From positions 124,001-188,000 of the forward strand of contig NZ_WVIE01000010.1 of NCBI RefSeq assembly GCF_010091945.1: 64,000 nucleotides of DNA, in the 5' to 3' direction. Numbering within the stretch: the stretch's first letter is position 1; every line of letters begins with the position of its first letter. Below are positions 19,143 to 27,388 of the stretch, piece by piece. The stretch comes from Myxacorys almedinensis A. GTDB lineage: Bacteria > Cyanobacteriota > Cyanobacteriia > Leptolyngbyales > Leptolyngbyaceae. The position numbers and the translations under genes were made by a program. The notes under the pieces are model-generated. The model did not search any database and had not been told where the DNA came from. It worked only from the letters and a program-made list of their open reading frames with translations.

Positions 19143-20576
19143 TTAGAGAGTCAAGGATGGATTTTGACTGAGTTTAGGAAGCGTAATAATGTAGCGAAAT
19201 CCAGGTTCTGAACTGCCCTGAATCAAAATTTGTCCGCCGTGCAGTTCAGCGAGTTGGCGACTCAGCAGCAAGCCCAGGTTTTTACGCAACGCTTCTGCAC
19301 CAAGAACGTCTACATCAGAATCTGCGATCGCACTCATGGGCATGGTCACTGTGTCCGTGCGATCGCGGGTAGCAGTTCCATTTTCACCGACATACCCGCC
19401 GTATTCCAGGCTCATCAAAGAAGGGGCTACCTGCGACGAATAAACCTCCGTATACACCAAGCCATCGCCCAAACAAGGGTGAGATGCCCAAACGGTGAGC
19501 CGCAATCCACTACTTTTGTGAGACACATGCAGCCGGATAATGCTGCCAGCATTCGATGCCTGAATCACGCTAAAGATAAGGTGATAAATCATCTGGCGGA
19601 CTTTATCTTTGTCTAATAGCCAAATCCGCGTACCCGGCTCGACCGAAAGACGAATATTTTGCTCTCGACGGTGAGCCGCTTGATCCAATGCGCTGATCGC
19701 TTGCTGACAGAGCATTTCCACATCTATAGGCGATAGCGTTAGAGCCTTGCTGCTGTCGTCAAGCTGGGAAAGTTCCAGAATTTCTTTCACCAATGACAGA
19801 AGATATTGCCCACTATGGTGAATGATGTCTAAATATTCTTTTTGCTTGCTGGTGAGAGGACCGTAAATCTCGCGATTGAGCACGCTTGCCATACCCATCA
19901 CAGAGGTGAGCGGCGTCCGAAGTTCTTGAGTGAGTTGAGCAAGCAATTCAAACCTAATGGGGGTAGTCGGCAAAGCCAGCAACGGATTTTTAGAGGTCTG
20001 GGCAGCGACTTCATTGGCTTGGGTTTTCAGGATACACAGCCGTTCATACTCACTCATACTCAATCGAGCGAGCAGCATCAAAACCTCAGCATCTTTTTCG
20101 GTAAAGTTGCGCGGCATCAGATCAAAGATTGCCAGTGTACCAACGCATTCGCCACTTGTGGTGATCAAAGGCGCTCCCAAATAAGCACGGATGCCATACT
20201 GCACAAGCAGACTGTTGGTGAAGGTAGGATGAGCTAGGGCATTGTCGATCGCTAGCACTTGATGGCTATCGACAACGTTGATACAAAATGATTCTTCGCG
20301 GGGCATTTGGCGCGATAGGGCTAAATCATTCATCAACCCTAATCGGGATAACCCAACCGCAGATTTAAACCACTGACGCTCCTGATCCATCAACGTCAAC
20401 AGACAGATAGGTGCATTGAGGAAGTGAGCAGCCGTTTGAGTAGCTTCTTCAAAAATTGGCACGTTTTGAGTGTCTAGCAAGCCCAAGCCTGTTAGTACCG
20501 ATAGGCGCTGCTGTTCTCGTGCCGCCACCGTTAAACCATCTAATCGACAAAATAGCCTGCTCTCAGGGATTCCCAT
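19143..20576 (-). CDS. GAF-domain histidine-kinase-like protein lacking the phospho-accepting His
   Basis: A 477-residue cytoplasmic protein with a GAF domain at about 25-190 (ICLLTLMDQERQWFKSAVGL...GTLAIFDLMPRNF), a HisKA-like helix pair and a poorly conserved HATPase region ending LRKNLGLLLSRQLAELHGGQILIQGS. The H-box reads LLAQLTQELRTPLTSVMGMASVL: Gln217 (codon CAA) replaces the phospho-accepting His. N and G1 boxes are also weak (YHLIFSVIQASNAG), so autokinase activity is doubtful. The conserved stretch IYGPLTSKQKEYLDIIHHSGQYLLSLV is typical of a cyanobacterial group with this change. A symmetric nested dyad lies just upstream. Confidence 0.88.
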   Translation of the reverse strand: MGIPESRLFCRLDGLTVAAREQQRLSVLTGLGLLDTQNVPIFEEATQTAAHFLNAPICLLTLMDQERQWFKSAVGLSRLGLMNDLALSRQMPREESFCINVVDSHQVLAIDNALAHPTFTNSLLVQYGIRAYLGAPLITTSGECVGTLAIFDLMPRNFTEKDAEVLMLLARLSMSEYERLCILKTQANEVAAQTSKNPLLALPTTPIRFELLAQLTQELRTPLTSVMGMASVLNREIYGPLTSKQKEYLDIIHHSGQYLLSLVKEILELSQLDDSSKALTLSPIDVEMLCQQAISALDQAAHRREQNIRLSVEPGTRIWLLDKDKVRQMIYHLIFSVIQASNAGSIIRLHVSHKSSGLRLTVWASHPCLGDGLVYTEVYSSQVAPSLMSLEYGGYVGENGTATRDRTDTVTMPMSAIADSDVDVLGAEALRKNLGLLLSRQLAELHGGQILIQGSSEPGFRYIITLPKLSQNPSLTL

Positions 20577-20608
20577 TACAACCCCTATCCCTCGTAAAAA
20601 GAACTCGT

Positions 20609-20653
20609 CTACAAATAGCTGAGTAATGTTAAGAATTACTAAACCATTTGTAG
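20609..20653. promoter_or_regulatory. Nested, fully symmetric dyad upstream of the GAF kinase gene
   Basis: CTACAAAT-(5)-AGTAAT-(7)-ATTACT-(5)-ATTTGTAG: both the outer 8-bp arms and inner 6-bp arms are exact inverted repeats, and the two flanking spacers are equal in length. It lies 33-77 bp upstream of the kinase ATG at 20576. It could be a two-part operator or a leader hairpin. Confidence 0.6.
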
Positions 20654-20824
20654 CTATACAAAGACTGCCCCTGTACTAGGCTGAATCAACGTTCTTGAAC
20701 AAGAAAGATTACGGAAATGTAGGAGTTATGGGGCTGATCGTCCTTGTGGGATCACTGAACCTTAATGGTCTGGAGTTAGCTAATTGAATGCTTTATAGAA
20801 AACTTTGATCGGGTGCCAACCCCT

Positions 20825-21559
20825 TTAGGTTTTCTCTTTTACCCAGGCTGAGTGAGCCATGAGCGATGCCATCACACGCACCCCTCGGAGTTGGTTTGTG
20901 AGGGGCAAATGACCCCGTGGAGCTTCTAAAGACCAGACGAATTCTCCGGGATAGCGAGTCCAGTTGTTTCCAGATTTCCAGCCAATCTTATCCCACAATT
21001 TCTCCCAATTTTTACTGAGACTCAGCCAGATTTCCCGTTGAATAGAAAACCCAAATCTACCGTCAGAATGGGCGATCCACAGGGCATCGATCGTTTGTAA
21101 GTCTGTCACAGGAAACCCTTCAACCTCGGTGAAATATAGCCACTTGCGTTGAGCGGCATCGTCTCCTGCTGCTTCGCACATTTTTTGAAGGGTGACTCGA
21201 TCGGCTTCTTCAAAGTTTTGTTGAGCGAGAAGTTGCTGAAGAGGGGCGTAATTGATGCCGCGATCGCTCCTCAAAACAATGGTTCCGGTTGGAAAATGCT
21301 GGTGAAGAAAGTCGAGAACAGTGACTTCTTGGGTGCTGTAAAGCGCTTGATAAATTTTGGCGTCTACTCGTCCTAGAGTTCCGGTTGCCTGCCGCTCCTT
21401 CAAGAAATTCATCAAAACGAGATAGCCCGCCTCATCAAGGGCTATCAAGTCGCTGACAAGCTGTAGCTGCGCTTTTTCCGACTCTGAGCGCAGTTTAAAT
21501 TGCAGAGTGGTAATGCTATCAGGAACGTTAAAAGACGTTGAGGTGTCTAGATTCGTCAT
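20825..21559 (-). CDS. gun4: Gun4, porphyrin-binding activator of Mg-chelatase
   Basis: Gun4 binds protoporphyrin IX and Mg-protoporphyrin and stimulates the ChlH subunit of Mg-chelatase in chlorophyll synthesis. From ATG 21559 the protein has 244 residues. An N-terminal helical-repeat domain (to about 95) is followed by the GUN4 core: NYAPLQQLLAQQNFEEADRVT, RKWLYFTEVEGFPVTDLQTIDALW, and the segments GRFGFSIQREIWLS and GEFVWSLEAPRGHLPLTNQLRGVR, which line the porphyrin cleft. This match is very close to Synechocystis Gun4. Upstream ATGs at 21583 and 21640 are possible but lack better ribosome sites. Confidence 0.93.
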   Translation of the reverse strand: MTNLDTSTSFNVPDSITTLQFKLRSESEKAQLQLVSDLIALDEAGYLVLMNFLKERQATGTLGRVDAKIYQALYSTQEVTVLDFLHQHFPTGTIVLRSDRGINYAPLQQLLAQQNFEEADRVTLQKMCEAAGDDAAQRKWLYFTEVEGFPVTDLQTIDALWIAHSDGRFGFSIQREIWLSLSKNWEKLWDKIGWKSGNNWTRYPGEFVWSLEAPRGHLPLTNQLRGVRVMASLMAHSAWVKEKT

Positions 21560-21761
21560 GAAACTGTTCAGGCTAAAGGGCATTAGAGGGAATTGGGAGG
21601 AGGTGAAGACTGAACTTTCTCGGATTGCACTATCCCTCATTCGCTATCGTGGCTCGACCCATCTTTAGGCCTCAATCGGCTGTCGAGGCATAGAGTTGCT
21701 AGTCGGACTGGGAATCTCGATTTTAACTAGTCTAACGTGTCTGCCGTAAGCTTTAGCGATT

Positions 21762-22442
21762 TCACGAATCGACTGCTTCTGCTGGTGAAAGGGCAACGGT
21801 CGGCAGTTTGTAGCCTCGTTCAAAGGCATAGCGCACCAACTGAGAGCGATTGTCTAACTGAAGTTTGCTCAAAATGTTGCTGAGATGGGTTTGTACGGTG
21901 CGAGGGCTGACGAACAAGTGATCACCAATTTGCTTGTTTGTGTAGCCTTGGATGACTTCCCAAAACACCTTTTCCTCGGCACGAGTTAAGGGGAGCGGCT
22001 CAGGATTGACTGCTTGAGGCTCTGAGAGCCGTTCAGATTGCTGCATCAAGCGAATCATTTCCGAATGCATCCGCCGCGATCGCTCTAATTGCGCCTCGAT
22101 CTTTGCCAACAGTTCTCGCGGTTCAAAAGGCTTGATCAGATAATCATCGGCACCGATGGAGTGCCCCTGCACCCGATCTTCGACCTCTCCCCTGCTCGAC
22201 AGAAAAATAAATGGGATGAGTTGCCCCGTCCGAATGGCGCGGAGGCGGCGGCAAAACTCGAACCCATCCATCTCTGGCATAATCACGTCAGAAACAATCA
22301 GGTCGGGCGGATCTTGCTCAAACCGTATCAGGGCGTCGGTGCCACAACCCGCATCCTGAACCGAGTATCCCCGTTTCTCTAAGTAGCGCGTCAGCGCAGT
22401 TCGGAGCGTCGTATCGTCATCGACTACTAAAATCTTCTTCAT
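21762..22442 (-). CDS. NarL/LuxR-family response regulator
   Basis: A 226-residue two-domain regulator. The receiver domain (1-120) has the acidic pair VDDD, phospho-acceptor Asp near 53 (LIVSDVIMPEMDG) and the Lys of YLIKPFEPRELL. A linker (125-150) leads to a LuxR-type HTH (about 155-215; LTRAEEKVFWEVIQGYTNKQIGDHLFVSPRTVQTHLSNILSKL). Such regulators resemble cyanobacterial and plastid Ycf29-like proteins, but the pairing is not secure. No kinase is adjacent; the nearest kinase-like gene is the GAF protein 1.2 kb downstream, beyond gun4. Target genes are unknown. Confidence 0.92.
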   Translation of the reverse strand: MKKILVVDDDTTLRTALTRYLEKRGYSVQDAGCGTDALIRFEQDPPDLIVSDVIMPEMDGFEFCRRLRAIRTGQLIPFIFLSSRGEVEDRVQGHSIGADDYLIKPFEPRELLAKIEAQLERSRRMHSEMIRLMQQSERLSEPQAVNPEPLPLTRAEEKVFWEVIQGYTNKQIGDHLFVSPRTVQTHLSNILSKLQLDNRSQLVRYAFERGYKLPTVALSPAEAVDS

Positions 22443-22642
22443 TTAGATCTCCGAGCAGGTTTAAGAAGCCCATCGTTGTCAAACACAAAGTCAAATCAAG
22501 GTCAAATCAGCCCTTATGCGATGTCCTCGAACGTCTTCGCGGTGCGCGATCGCAGCTAAGGGATTTTAACTCTCCTCTTCCTTCTTGCAGAAAAAAGGTT
22601 AGAACATCAGGACGTCCTTCACCGGATCAGCCCTATTCGATC

Positions 22643-22698
22643 GGTTGATTGATTGCCCAAACCAGGTGACTTGCCAATCAATCAATCAATCAATTAAC
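22643..22698. repeat. (AATC)n run with inverse partner
   Basis: CAATCAATCAATCAATCAAT (from 22675) is preceded 19 bp earlier by GGTTGATTGATTG, which can pair with it to form a long hairpin. The 4-bp unit makes copy-number slippage likely. Confidence 0.8.
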
Positions 22699-22868
22699 CA
22701 ACTCACCTCGTCACTGCTCTCGACTTCGAGAATATCCCCCTCATTATGGTAAATCAATTTTTTTGTTTTTCGATTTGCCGCCTCTGTTCAACTTGCGAAC
22801 GGTCAACTTGTGAACCAAGTGAGCCTCACTCGTGATTAGCAATTCTGCTACACAAGAACTTGACAAAG

Positions 22869-22885
22869 TTTGGTAGCCTACCAAA
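22869..22885. promoter_or_regulatory. Perfect 17-bp palindrome upstream of icd
   Basis: TTTGGTAG-C-CTACCAAA is an exact inverted repeat with a single central base, ending 27 bp before the icd ATG. It may be an operator or a leader stem-loop. Confidence 0.55.
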
Positions 22886-22912
22886 GCAGACTCATCCTCC
22901 TATTCGACCCTT

Positions 22913-24334
22913 ATGTACGAAAAGATTACCCCTCCTCAAGTTGGCTCGCCGATTACCTTTAAAGATGGAGAGCCGATTGTGCCGGATAATCCCATCATTC
23001 CATTTATTCGGGGGGATGGGACGGGAATAGACCTATGGCCTGCCTCTGAGCGGGTGTTTGATGCCGCCGTCAAGCAAGCCTATGGCGACACGCGCAAGAT
23101 TTCCTGGTTTAAGGTGTATGCCGGGGACGAAGCGTGTGAAATGTACGGCACCTATCAATATTTGCCAGAAGATACGCTAGCGGCAATTCGAGAATTTGGA
23201 GTTGCAATCAAAGGCCCGTTGACGACGCCGATCGGCGGTGGCATTCGATCGCTCAACGTTGCGCTCCGCCAAATCTTTGATCTCTACGCCTGCGTGCGCC
23301 CCTGTACGTATTACCAGGGCACGCCTTCTCCGCACAAAAATCCTGAAAAGCTAGATGTGATCGTCTATCGAGAAAATACTGAAGATATTTACCTAGGAAT
23401 TGAGTGGAAACAAGGCTCGGAGATCTGCGATCGCTTGATCAAACTCCTCAACGAGGATCTCATTCCTGCCACACCCGAACACGGCACAAAACAAATTCCC
23501 CTCGATGCGGGCATCGGCATTAAACCGATCAGCAAGCATGGGTCTCAGCGTTTGGTGCGGCGAGCCATGCAGCACGCGCTCCGGTTGCCAAAAGCCAAGC
23601 AACTGGTGACCCTCGTGCATAAAGGCAACATTATGAAGTACACCGAAGGTGCCTTCCGCGACTGGGGCTATGAGTTAGTCACGTCTGAGTTTCGGATGGA
23701 GTGTGTGACAGAGCGCGAATCTTGGATTCTCAGCAATAAAGAGGGCAATCCTGACCTGACGATTGAGGAAAACGCGCGGGAGATCGATCCGGGCTATGAG
23801 TCGATGACGCCAGACAAGCAAGACGCCATCTGCGGCGAGGTGAAGGCAGTCTTAGAGGCAATTTGGGACAGCCACGGCAACGGGCAGTGGAAAGAGAAGG
23901 TGATGGTGAACGATCGCATCGCGGATAGCATTTTCCAACAGATTCAAACCCGCCCGAATGAATACTCGATTTTGGCAACGATGAATCTAAACGGAGATTA
24001 TCTATCCGATGCTGCCGCCGCGATCGCGGGGGGGTTGGGCATGGCTCCGGGGGCAAATATCGGCGATTCGAGCGCTATTTTTGAAGCCACCCACGGCACG
24101 GCTCCCAAACATGCAGGGCGCGATCGGGTGAATCCGGGTTCGGTGATTTTGTCAGGCGTGATGATGCTCGAATATATGGGCTGGCAAGAAGCGGCAGAGT
24201 TGATCAAAAAAGGAATGGCAGCCGCGATCGCAGGAGGAGAAGTCACCTATGATCTGGCTCGATTAATGGAACCGCCTGTCGATCCACCGCTCAAATGTTC
24301 AGAATTTGCGGAAGCCATTATTCGGCACTTCTAG
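22913..24334 (+). CDS. icd: NADP-dependent isocitrate dehydrogenase
   Basis: Icd oxidises isocitrate to 2-oxoglutarate, the carbon skeleton for ammonium assimilation in cyanobacteria, which lack a classical 2-oxoglutarate dehydrogenase. The 473-residue protein has the bacterial homodimeric layout: [16 protein letters not shown] at the N-terminus, [27 protein letters not shown] (substrate Ser in IRSLN, equivalent to E. coli Ser113), [37 protein letters not shown], and the NADP-binding segment [24 protein letters not shown]. It is about 55 residues longer than E. coli Icd, usual for cyanobacteria. It stands alone on the plus strand. Confidence 0.97.
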   Translation: MYEKITPPQVGSPITFKDGEPIVPDNPIIPFIRGDGTGIDLWPASERVFDAAVKQAYGDTRKISWFKVYAGDEACEMYGTYQYLPEDTLAAIREFGVAIKGPLTTPIGGGIRSLNVALRQIFDLYACVRPCTYYQGTPSPHKNPEKLDVIVYRENTEDIYLGIEWKQGSEICDRLIKLLNEDLIPATPEHGTKQIPLDAGIGIKPISKHGSQRLVRRAMQHALRLPKAKQLVTLVHKGNIMKYTEGAFRDWGYELVTSEFRMECVTERESWILSNKEGNPDLTIEENAREIDPGYESMTPDKQDAICGEVKAVLEAIWDSHGNGQWKEKVMVNDRIADSIFQQIQTRPNEYSILATMNLNGDYLSDAAAAIAGGLGMAPGANIGDSSAIFEATHGTAPKHAGRDRVNPGSVILSGVMMLEYMGWQEAAELIKKGMAAAIAGGEVTYDLARLMEPPVDPPLKCSEFAEAIIRHF

Positions 24335-24356
24335 GTATTCGCATTTTTAACCGATC

Positions 24357-24395
24357 GGACTTACGCACTAGCACGAGAAACCGTTGCGTAAGTCC
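24357..24395. repeat. GGACTTACGCA hairpin (MITE-like) after icd
   Basis: GGACTTACGCA (24357-24367) and TGCGTAAGTCC (24385-24395) form an exact 11-bp stem. The hexamer-rich motif GTAGGACTTACGCA is, from memory, a common repeat end in filamentous cyanobacteria. It lies 23 bp beyond the icd stop and could also end icd transcripts. Confidence 0.65.
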
Positions 24396-24412
24396 TACTT
24401 TAGTCCTACTTT
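24391..24412. repeat. Tandem duplication, 11 bp x 2
   Basis: AGTCCTACTTT is repeated twice without a gap, overlapping the right arm of the preceding hairpin. The duplication adds a second AGTCCTAC end to the repeat. Confidence 0.85.
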
Positions 24413-24426
24413 TGCTCAAATTTTGG

Positions 24427-25149
24427 TTAGGGCAATTCTCGAACTGCCGCGATCGCGTCTCGTCGCAGCCGCTCAGCAATCCGAAAAAGCTCTCGTCCGG
24501 TATGAATGTGATAGTCGTTGTAATTTAGCGTAAAGTACTCTAGCTCAACGATTCCGTCGCTAAGCTGGTTTAGACAGTGATAAAGATTTGCTGCAACCGC
24601 CGCTGCACTGGGCGGATTGGGGAGCGCTTGAAACGTTTTCTGCCCCTTGTCAATCCACTGTTTGCACTCCTCAAGGTAGACCTGAAAGGCGTGCATCAGG
24701 TCATCATCGAACGGATCGCGGGAGAGGGCATTGATCTGCGATTTAAGCGGGCGCAAGATTTGATTTAACATCCGATTGACGGGAGTATAGACACGCCGAA
24801 GCCACAGGTCTAGCTGGTTGTCTGCGTCTTGCTCGGCTGCGCGCTGTTTTCGGTAACGAGCTTGAGCGGCTTCAGTGCGGTGACGCCGGGCTGCCGCGCC
24901 ATCAACTGAAAAGCCTGCTGCTTCTAGTTCCTCGGTTAATTGCAGGTGTTGGTCATACTGTTGTCGATTCTGCGGATCACCCAAAATTTCGTAGGCAGCA
25001 TTGATTTGGGAAATTCGATCGGGGTCTGCGGTTTCAGTCTTGGTGTCAGGATGAAATCGTTTTGCGAGACGCCGATAAGCTTGTTTGATCTCAGCCGGAG
25101 AGGCAGTGGGCTGAAGATCCAGGGTTTGGTAATGAGTTGAGATCGCCAT
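24427..25149 (-). CDS. J-domain (DnaJ-like) protein
   Basis: A 240-residue protein with an N-terminal J domain (about 4-70; HYQTLDLQPTASPAEIKQAYRRLAKRFHPDTKTE with the essential HPD). The rest lacks the Gly/Phe-rich, zinc-finger and C-terminal substrate domains of DnaJ, and is instead helical with a central charged, Arg/Gln-rich region (AARRHRTEAAQARYRKQRAAEQ) and a distinctive C-terminal domain. It is therefore a type III J protein, expected to stimulate a DnaK for a specialised client. It is convergent with icd. Confidence 0.9.
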   Translation of the reverse strand: MAISTHYQTLDLQPTASPAEIKQAYRRLAKRFHPDTKTETADPDRISQINAAYEILGDPQNRQQYDQHLQLTEELEAAGFSVDGAAARRHRTEAAQARYRKQRAAEQDADNQLDLWLRRVYTPVNRMLNQILRPLKSQINALSRDPFDDDLMHAFQVYLEECKQWIDKGQKTFQALPNPPSAAAVAANLYHCLNQLSDGIVELEYFTLNYNDYHIHTGRELFRIAERLRRDAIAAVRELP

Positions 25150-25229
25150 AGAGATAGTTTAAAAGAAGAAGAAGCGAAGACCAAGCCCCCTGGGTTTTTT
25201 GATCAACTTCTGCTCTTGTCTCGCTAGAT

Positions 25230-26195
25230 CTAGCCGTCTAATAAGGCAGGCATGGTGAATTCTAAATCTTGGAAAAGAGCAGTACTGAGATAGCGCTCTC
25301 CAAAACTGGGCTGAATCATCACAATCAGCTTGTCTGAATTTTCGGGACGTTTTCCCACCTCGATCGCTGCTTTAAGCGCCGCACCGCTTGAGATGCCTGA
25401 CAGCAATCCTTCCTCGCGAGCTAACCGCCGGCTGTAAGCGATCGCATCTTCATCAGAGACCGAAATCACTTCATCGATCAGATTTACATTTAGCACCGGC
25501 GGCACAAAGCCAGCCCCAATCCCTTGAATTTTGTGCGGTCCCGGACGCCCACCCGACAACACCGAACTGTTGGTCGGCTCAACTGCGATCGCTTGAAAGC
25601 TTGGCTTGCGTTGCTTGATCACTTCCGCAACACCCGTAATCGTTCCGCCCGTTCCGATCCCTGCCACCACAAAATCAACCTGCCCATCGGTGTCTTGCCA
25701 AATTTCTTCTGCCGTGGTCTCCCGGTGAATCTGAGGATTGGCAGGATTGCGGAACTGTTGCAGCATATAGGCGTGAGGCGTGGTATCCACAATTCTCTGG
25801 GCTTGTTGAATACAGCCTGCCATGCCTTCAATGCCAGGTGTTAGCACGAGTTCGGCTCCATAGGCTCGCAGCATTGCCCGTCGCTCAGAACTCATCGTTT
25901 CTGGCATCGTCAAAATCAGCCGATAGCCTTTGGCTGCCGATGCCATCGCTAGGGCAATGCCTGTATTGCCAGAAGTTGGCTCAACCAAAACCGTTTTTCC
26001 GGGGGCAATCAGTCCTTCTCGCTCTGCGGCGTTAATCATGCTGATACCAATCCGATCTTTGACCGACGACGAAGGATTCATGCCTTCGAGCTTGGCGACA
26101 AGACGGGCGACGCAGCCTTCGGCTTGAGGAATCCGAGTTAGCTCGACAAGCGGCGTGCGACCAATGAGTTCGGTAACGTTTTGAGCAATACGCAT
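25230..26195 (-). CDS. cysK: Cysteine synthase A (O-acetylserine sulfhydrylase)
   Basis: CysK joins sulfide to O-acetylserine using PLP. The 321-residue protein shows the PLP-lysine segment [11 protein letters not shown], the asparagine loop [20 protein letters not shown], the glycine-rich phosphate-binding loop [13 protein letters not shown], and [14 protein letters not shown] near the C-terminus. It lies downstream of an Rrf2-type regulator on the same strand, with a repeat element in the 165-bp spacer. Its substrate is made by CysE, encoded at the start of the window. Confidence 0.96.
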   Translation of the reverse strand: MRIAQNVTELIGRTPLVELTRIPQAEGCVARLVAKLEGMNPSSSVKDRIGISMINAAEREGLIAPGKTVLVEPTSGNTGIALAMASAAKGYRLILTMPETMSSERRAMLRAYGAELVLTPGIEGMAGCIQQAQRIVDTTPHAYMLQQFRNPANPQIHRETTAEEIWQDTDGQVDFVVAGIGTGGTITGVAEVIKQRKPSFQAIAVEPTNSSVLSGGRPGPHKIQGIGAGFVPPVLNVNLIDEVISVSDEDAIAYSRRLAREEGLLSGISSGAALKAAIEVGKRPENSDKLIVMIQPSFGERYLSTALFQDLEFTMPALLDG

Positions 26196-26260
26196 AGCTT
26201 TAGGTAGGGTGAAGTGGAATAGCGCTTGAGGATACGCGCCGACCGATTAGTAAGTTGTCA

Positions 26261-26306
26261 ACTCATCAATTCCCAGTCCATCATTTCAATCTTGACAGAC
26301 CACTAG
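26261..26306 (-). repeat. CTAGTGGTCTGTC repeat, copy 2 (46 bp)
   Basis: ACTCATCAATTCCCAGTCCA and the following 26 bases to CACTAG match 40615-40660 at 45 of 46 positions; the last 25 bp match copy 1 at 10317 in inverse orientation. It lies in the cysK-rrf2 spacer, where it could affect read-through. Confidence 0.9.
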
Positions 26307-26360
26307 CACGAGCGGGGCAAACGAGTGCCTATGAGAACGTTGCTAGACGGAGCACTGAAT

Positions 26361-26834
26361 CTAGATGTAGTACATTAAATCGAGTTGCCGTCGAGCATCA
26401 CGGCGATCGCACACATCTTGGAGAGTATAGTTTTGCAAAATTGTTTTTGCAGCCTGGTCTGCTTCTTGCCAAATTTCGGAGATGACGGCTCCTTCAAGGG
26501 TTTTTGCGGCTTTGGCAGCGTCTTCTTGAGGGTTAAGTTGGGGATCAAATCCCTCTAGACAGGCAACAATTTCCAGCAGCGTGATCTTCCAAGGTTCGCG
26601 GGCGAGCAGGTAGCCCCCTTTGGCACCGCGCTGCGATCGCACCAGTCCGCCTCGCCGCAAGGTTGCTAACAGTTGTTCTAAATAGCGATCAGGAATGCTC
26701 TGCTGAACAGAGATTTGCCGGGTTTGCAACGGCTCTTTGGTAGTATAAATAGCGGCTAACTCTAGAAGCGCAAGGAGCGCATATTCGCTTTTACAAGACA
26801 GTTCCACGGGCACAATCGGTTGGGGATCAATCAA
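26361..26834 (-). CDS. Rrf2-family transcriptional regulator
   Basis: A 157-residue winged-helix protein of the Rrf2 family: VELSCKSEYALLALLELA, SVQQSIPDRYLEQLLATLRRGGLVRSQRGAKGGYLLAREPWKITLLEIV. TTG 26834 is chosen because AAGGAG lies 7 bp before it; shorter starts at GTG 26807 or 26813 lack a ribosome site. The clustered Cys-X5-Cys-X5-Cys of the [2Fe-2S] regulator IscR is absent (Cys at 14, about 93 and 142), as in CymR. It sits next to cysK, and CymR works with CysK in Firmicutes, which makes a cysteine-sensing role plausible but unproven here. Confidence 0.9.
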   Translation of the reverse strand: MIDPQPIVPVELSCKSEYALLALLELAAIYTTKEPLQTRQISVQQSIPDRYLEQLLATLRRGGLVRSQRGAKGGYLLAREPWKITLLEIVACLEGFDPQLNPQEDAAKAAKTLEGAVISEIWQEADQAAKTILQNYTLQDVCDRRDARRQLDLMYYI

Positions 26835-27388
26835 AGATAGACTCCTTTCAGTATACTCCGGTTTTCCACTAGGGTTTTGTAGATTTCCACAACATCGGGG
26901 GCAGTTACACGAGGGCTTTCCTCAACCCACCCGCGATCGCACCCATCGCTCAAGATGAGATTAACACTCACCCATCTTGACGATCTCGACGATTGGGCGA
27001 GACGAAATTTTGTCGAGAGACGCGCTTTAAAAAGACTTGGTTTGTCAAATCAACACCTCCCCGTTTTGGTTTGATTTTAGAGCAAAGATTTTAGTGTGGC
27101 GAAACGTTCTGAAACAGACTCTAGGCGTACCTGCGGGAAGAGCGAACGAAACCAGATCTAGCGAGTATTGCGGTGTTCTCCAATTGCTTCTGCGATCGCT
27201 TCAAATTCTTGCCAATTTAGCTGACCCACCACGACTCGTTGGGCAGATCGTTCACGAAACTCAAGATTCCCTTTTGCTGATTTGAGGCGGGAACCGAGTA
27301 TCGTTTTTTAGAGAGAACGAAGTGTTTAGTCTTCCTTCCTCCTTGCGGAGCGTTGCCGCAGACGTCCCTCATCCCTTTCTCTAGCGCT
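26835..27388. other. Spacer with a gene remnant; acs leader
   Basis: This 554-bp spacer lies between the divergent rrf2 and acs genes. Apart from a short minus-strand Uma2-like remnant (27159-27285) nothing recognisable is seen. It includes the rrf2 promoter (TATACT lies 9 bp before its ribosome site) and presumably the acs promoter. Confidence 0.5.
27159..27285 (-). pseudogene. Possible remnant of a Uma2-family (DUF820) nuclease gene
   Basis: About 42 codons in one minus-strand frame, ending at TAG 27159-27161, read GNLEFRERSAQRVVVGQLNW and QEFEAIAEAIGEHRNTR. This resembles the N-terminal part of Uma2-type proteins (Q-R-hydrophobic-NW-x-F-E-x-I-x-E-x-GE-HR). No start codon fits and nothing similar follows the stop, so it would be a broken gene. 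The match is from memory and short. Confidence 0.35.

Larger units (their letters stand above)
22443..22912. other. icd upstream spacer with several inverted repeats
   Basis: This 470-bp divergent spacer serves the response regulator (minus) and icd (plus). It contains an (AATC)n run paired with an upstream inverse copy (22643-22698), a TAGCA-ATTC-TGCTA dyad at 22837-22850 and a perfect 17-bp palindrome at 22869-22885. A TTGACA hexamer occurs at 22860 without a good -10 partner. No GTA-N8-TAC NtcA site was found by eye. Confidence 0.6.

Noticed and set aside
27037-27285. 82-codon plus-strand frame
   Set aside because: It runs antisense to the Uma2-like remnant and its composition is not protein-like.
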